Under the pieces are notes generated by a model that saw nothing but the letters and a program-made list of their open reading frames with translations, had not been told where the DNA came from and did no database searches. From assembly GCF_004122165.1 (NCBI RefSeq), contig NZ_SBKO01000001.1:62001-126000 (forward strand): DNA of 64,000 bases, written 5' to 3'. Position numbers and translations under genes: made by a program. Shown here one piece after another: positions 62,901-64,000 of the stretch (positions are counted from its first letter, which is position 1; the number at the start of each line of letters is the position of its first letter). This DNA is from Flavobacterium amnicola. Its GTDB lineage: Bacteria > Bacteroidota > Bacteroidia > Flavobacteriales > Flavobacteriaceae.

Positions 62901-63140
62901 AAAGTCTCTCATACCCATGAATGAGTAAACAAGAGTTTCTCCCTCTTTAGCTTTGATAGAGTAGCTACCATCAAAACCAGTAGACACTCCGCGTTGTGTA
63001 CCTTTAACCACAACATTTACACCTGGTAGCGGTCCGCTTGCGTCAGACACAACTCCAGTAATCGTTTTCTCTTGAGCAAAAGAAAACTGCATTGTTAACG
63101 CCATTAAAAGCGTAAAAATCCATTTGAACTTTGATCTCAT
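59994..63140 (-). CDS. SusC/RagA-family TonB-linked outer-membrane transporter
   Basis: A 1048-residue TonB-dependent transporter. After the signal peptide (about 1-22) comes the carboxypeptidase-regulatory-like domain (EKTITGVVSDASGPLPGVNV ... TGFDGSYSIKAKEGE), a TonB-interaction stretch (TEVVVTAVGIKK), the plug domain (about 115-230, with DNAISTLDVLSRIPTENIES and LYGSDGRNGVIIVSTKRG), and the 22-strand barrel ending in a terminal aromatic (GFNINVSF). It imports nutrients together with the SusD-like lipoprotein. It is first of a four-gene operon; no sigma/anti-sigma or SusR-like regulator is next to it. Confidence 0.96.
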   Translation of the reverse strand: MRSKFKWIFTLLMALTMQFSFAQEKTITGVVSDASGPLPGVNVVVKGTQRGVSTGFDGSYSIKAKEGETLVYSFMGMRDFSKVVGASNVMNTVLQDATTSLTEVVVTAVGIKKSVGSITSSSEQVKAKELTQAQNPNVISALAGKVSGLQIINTGNGVNQNNRVQLRAPNSITGDNNALVVIDNAISTLDVLSRIPTENIESVNVMKGKQGAALYGSDGRNGVIIVSTKRGTTGDKVKVTLNSSVDFEDVNFIAQRQTRYGQGWSGSHVSYENGAWGAEFDGTIKAVGMVQANGQYIYAPYSPIKDNIKKFFNTGNVYQNNINISGGNLDKGFVNFTYNNQRTEFVVKGDELSRNSLTFRAGKKLNKFTVEGKVNYAYTKSTTTTQALLQELYQAATNIPVEQFENSGNEGAWTSYYRNPYWMRNNIRFNDDITDVNPQFNVNYEINKNINVNALLDYNIRNSADSYYRNGYTDLLQLGGGDHSTISQIDQTTANRYKLYSDLMVNFKYDLTSLIGFKGNIGMNNQAFNSKRAYVGGDDLVIPGFYNITNISSAPRTFTRTTTAYNNERFSNNAKFQRRSQGLFVNADFNLGEYLFLNLTGRKDWESRLTGDKTPTNTYFYPSAGISFVPTALESLKDGKILNSAKLTASYVKTGSAFPGDNGIYGINELGQLGTGYPFGSNSSFQQFVSITDPGLKPEFTETIEFSGKFGFLADRIIFGGSYYTEKNTDLITGITPSNTSGLANFLTNIGETSTKGFEVDLEFFPIRNDNFKWSNQFGFSTYKTTVDKVTDQSDEVSIFDNGEAGIFAVKGEEFPLIKGTAYERDPSGRVIIDAATGNPVRATEYKVLGKATPDYILNYNGYVDYKGLRLGVVMDYRTGHQFYAETKDWLSWSGHLYESAINGRQGFIYPNSVIETAPGVYTTNTNVVTGGTTYSSFLSYFQDEYADIAENSVLDATALKIREISLSYTLPAKLLTGTTLSNVKFGVNARNPFIFLAKENRGYADPEFSNSGATSAAGTTNTNSQGFSPIGKYPQTRTIGFNINVSF

Positions 63141-63317
63141 ATTAATTTTATTTGAGTTAGTTATTCCGCAAACTTCTTAAATATTTCTTAAATAACCAAA
63201 TAATACTTCGGAATATTACTATTTATTTAAGTTAAAGTTTTTCACAAGAAACTTGCAGAATTTTCAAATTACTATTAATATGATGATTAATAACGCGAAA
63301 GGTTGCGTTGAAATTTA

Positions 63318-63325
63318 TATTTTTG
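63318..63325 (+). promoter_or_regulatory. -7 element for rnhB
   Basis: TATTTTTG (exact TAnnTTTG) ends 8 nt before the preferred ATG at 63334, which implies a very short or no leader. The -33 is not clear. Confidence 0.5.
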
Positions 63326-63333
63326 ACAAAAAA

Positions 63334-63933
63334 ATGCTTTTACACAATTACAGCGGATTTAAAATTGAGTGTGGTACCGATGAAGCCGGCAGAGGCTGTC
63401 TTGCCGGACCTGTTACTGCTGCTGCTGTCATACTTCCTGACCACTTTGAATTGGACTTGTTAAACGACTCCAAACAACTGTCTGAAAAAATAAGAGAAAA
63501 ATTAAAACCTTTAATAGAAGAAAAAGCCATTTCCTTTGCCGTAACACATCTGGAACCAAAAATAATTGATGAAATCAATATTTTAAACGCCTCGATAAAA
63601 GCCATGCAGCAAAGTATTTTAAAACTGCAACCTACACCTATATATATTATTGTCGACGGTAATAGATTTAAACCCATCAACAACATTCCCTATTCCACCA
63701 TCATAAAAGGGGACAGTAAATACTTGAGTATTGCTGCCGCATCAGTATTAGCCAAAACGTATCGCGACGAATACATGGATAAAATTCACGAAGAATTCCC
63801 GATGTACAATTGGAAAAAAAACAAAGGCTACCCCACAAAAGAACATCGCGAAGCGATTGCAAAATACGGCACAACTAAATACCACCGCATGAGTTTCCGA
63901 TTATTACCAGAACAACTGAAGTTAGAACTATAA
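63334..63933 (+). CDS. rnhB: Ribonuclease HII
   Basis: RNase HII cuts RNA-DNA hybrids and starts ribonucleotide excision. The start is the ATG at 63334 (199 residues); the frame extends upstream to a TTG at 63253, but that part is not family-like and contains the promoter. The first catalytic pair D16-E17 is in [14 protein letters not shown]; other signatures are [17 protein letters not shown] and [21 protein letters not shown]. The gene ends at a bidirectional terminator. Confidence 0.96.
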   Translation: MLLHNYSGFKIECGTDEAGRGCLAGPVTAAAVILPDHFELDLLNDSKQLSEKIREKLKPLIEEKAISFAVTHLEPKIIDEINILNASIKAMQQSILKLQPTPIYIIVDGNRFKPINNIPYSTIIKGDSKYLSIAAASVLAKTYRDEYMDKIHEEFPMYNWKKNKGYPTKEHREAIAKYGTTKYHRMSFRLLPEQLKLEL

Positions 63934-63963
63934 AAAAGAGGTTCAATTGCGAACCTCTTTTTT
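63932..63963. terminator. Bidirectional terminator after rnhB
   Basis: 13-bp stem AAAAAAGAGGTTC / GAACCTCTTTTTT with loop AATTGC and A and T runs on either side, right at the rnhB stop and before the convergent gene. Confidence 0.93.
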
Positions 63964-63966
63964 AAT

Positions 63967-64000
63967 TTATACCATTTCTGCTTCAAAAAGCACTTTGAAA
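63967..64000 (-). CDS. C-terminal end of an unidentified convergent gene (partial)
   Basis: On the minus strand the last ten codons before TAA (63969-63967) read FKVLFEAEMV. This is too short to identify. The position right behind the bidirectional terminator supports a real convergent gene running off the window. Confidence 0.45.
   Translation of the reverse strand, partial: FKVLFEAEMV

Overview
The window is a contiguous piece of a Bacteroidota chromosome, most likely a member of the Flavobacteriaceae close to Flavobacterium. The evidence is the AT-rich sequence, Bacteroidota-type promoters (TTG, about 18 nt, then TAnnTTTG), almost no Shine-Dalgarno sequences except before rpsU, type IX secretion (T9SS) proteins, a SusC/SusD pair, the 482-residue GAPDH, and the gene order dnaA / LMW-PTP / SAM methylase. 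It looks like core chromosome: I see no prophage, IS element, CRISPR array, restriction system or defence island.

Layout. 1-13 kb: end of a HAD-like hydrolase, a YigZ protein, a thioesterase, the dnaA operon, a lysozyme-like envelope protein, the dapF-GNAT-mltG wall operon, a DegQ/HtrA protease, GAPDH, a TSUP transporter with a GNAT enzyme, and a LysM-NlpC/P60 hydrolase. 13-18 kb: two aconitases of different type side by side. 18-27 kb: an acyltransferase, a MoxR ATPase, two periplasmic peptidyl-prolyl isomerases, then an OmpA-family and a PorP/SprF-family protein. 27-33 kb: prfC and a large T9SS cargo protein made of a duplicated beta-helix. 33-48 kb: the transcription/translation supercluster, all on the minus strand, in transcription order rpsU, xer recombinase, hpf, tRNA-Thr/Tyr/Thr, tuf, tRNA-Trp, secE, nusG, rplKAJL, rpoB, rpoC, and a DUF3467 gene. 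48-54.6 kb: a ferredoxin-reductase-like flavoprotein, a small membrane-protein gene interrupted by an in-frame TGA, an acyl-CoA dehydrogenase, the ComEA-like/PspC/DUF2851 trio and a cystathionine beta-synthase. 54.6-63 kb: a putative porin and a SusC-SusD-lipoprotein-lipoprotein operon. The window ends with rnhB and the last codons of a convergent gene.

How the parts work together. Envelope building and quality control recur throughout (dapF, mltG, lysozyme-like protein, NlpC/P60, DegQ, two SurA/PpiC chaperones, OmpA/PorP, SusCD). The ribosome/RNA-polymerase cluster dominates the centre, and its spacers carry the most interesting regulatory architecture: a perfect Shine-Dalgarno before rpsU, a promoter overlapping a terminator ahead of the tRNA-tuf unit, and strong hairpins between rplL/rpoB and rpoB/rpoC.

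I did not find a clearly new multi-gene system. The best leads are the TGA-interrupted membrane protein, the promoter-in-terminator arrangements, the duplicated T9SS beta-helix protein, and a structured intergenic element between dapF and degQ. Family assignments come from reading motifs and from general knowledge of these families; no database search was run.
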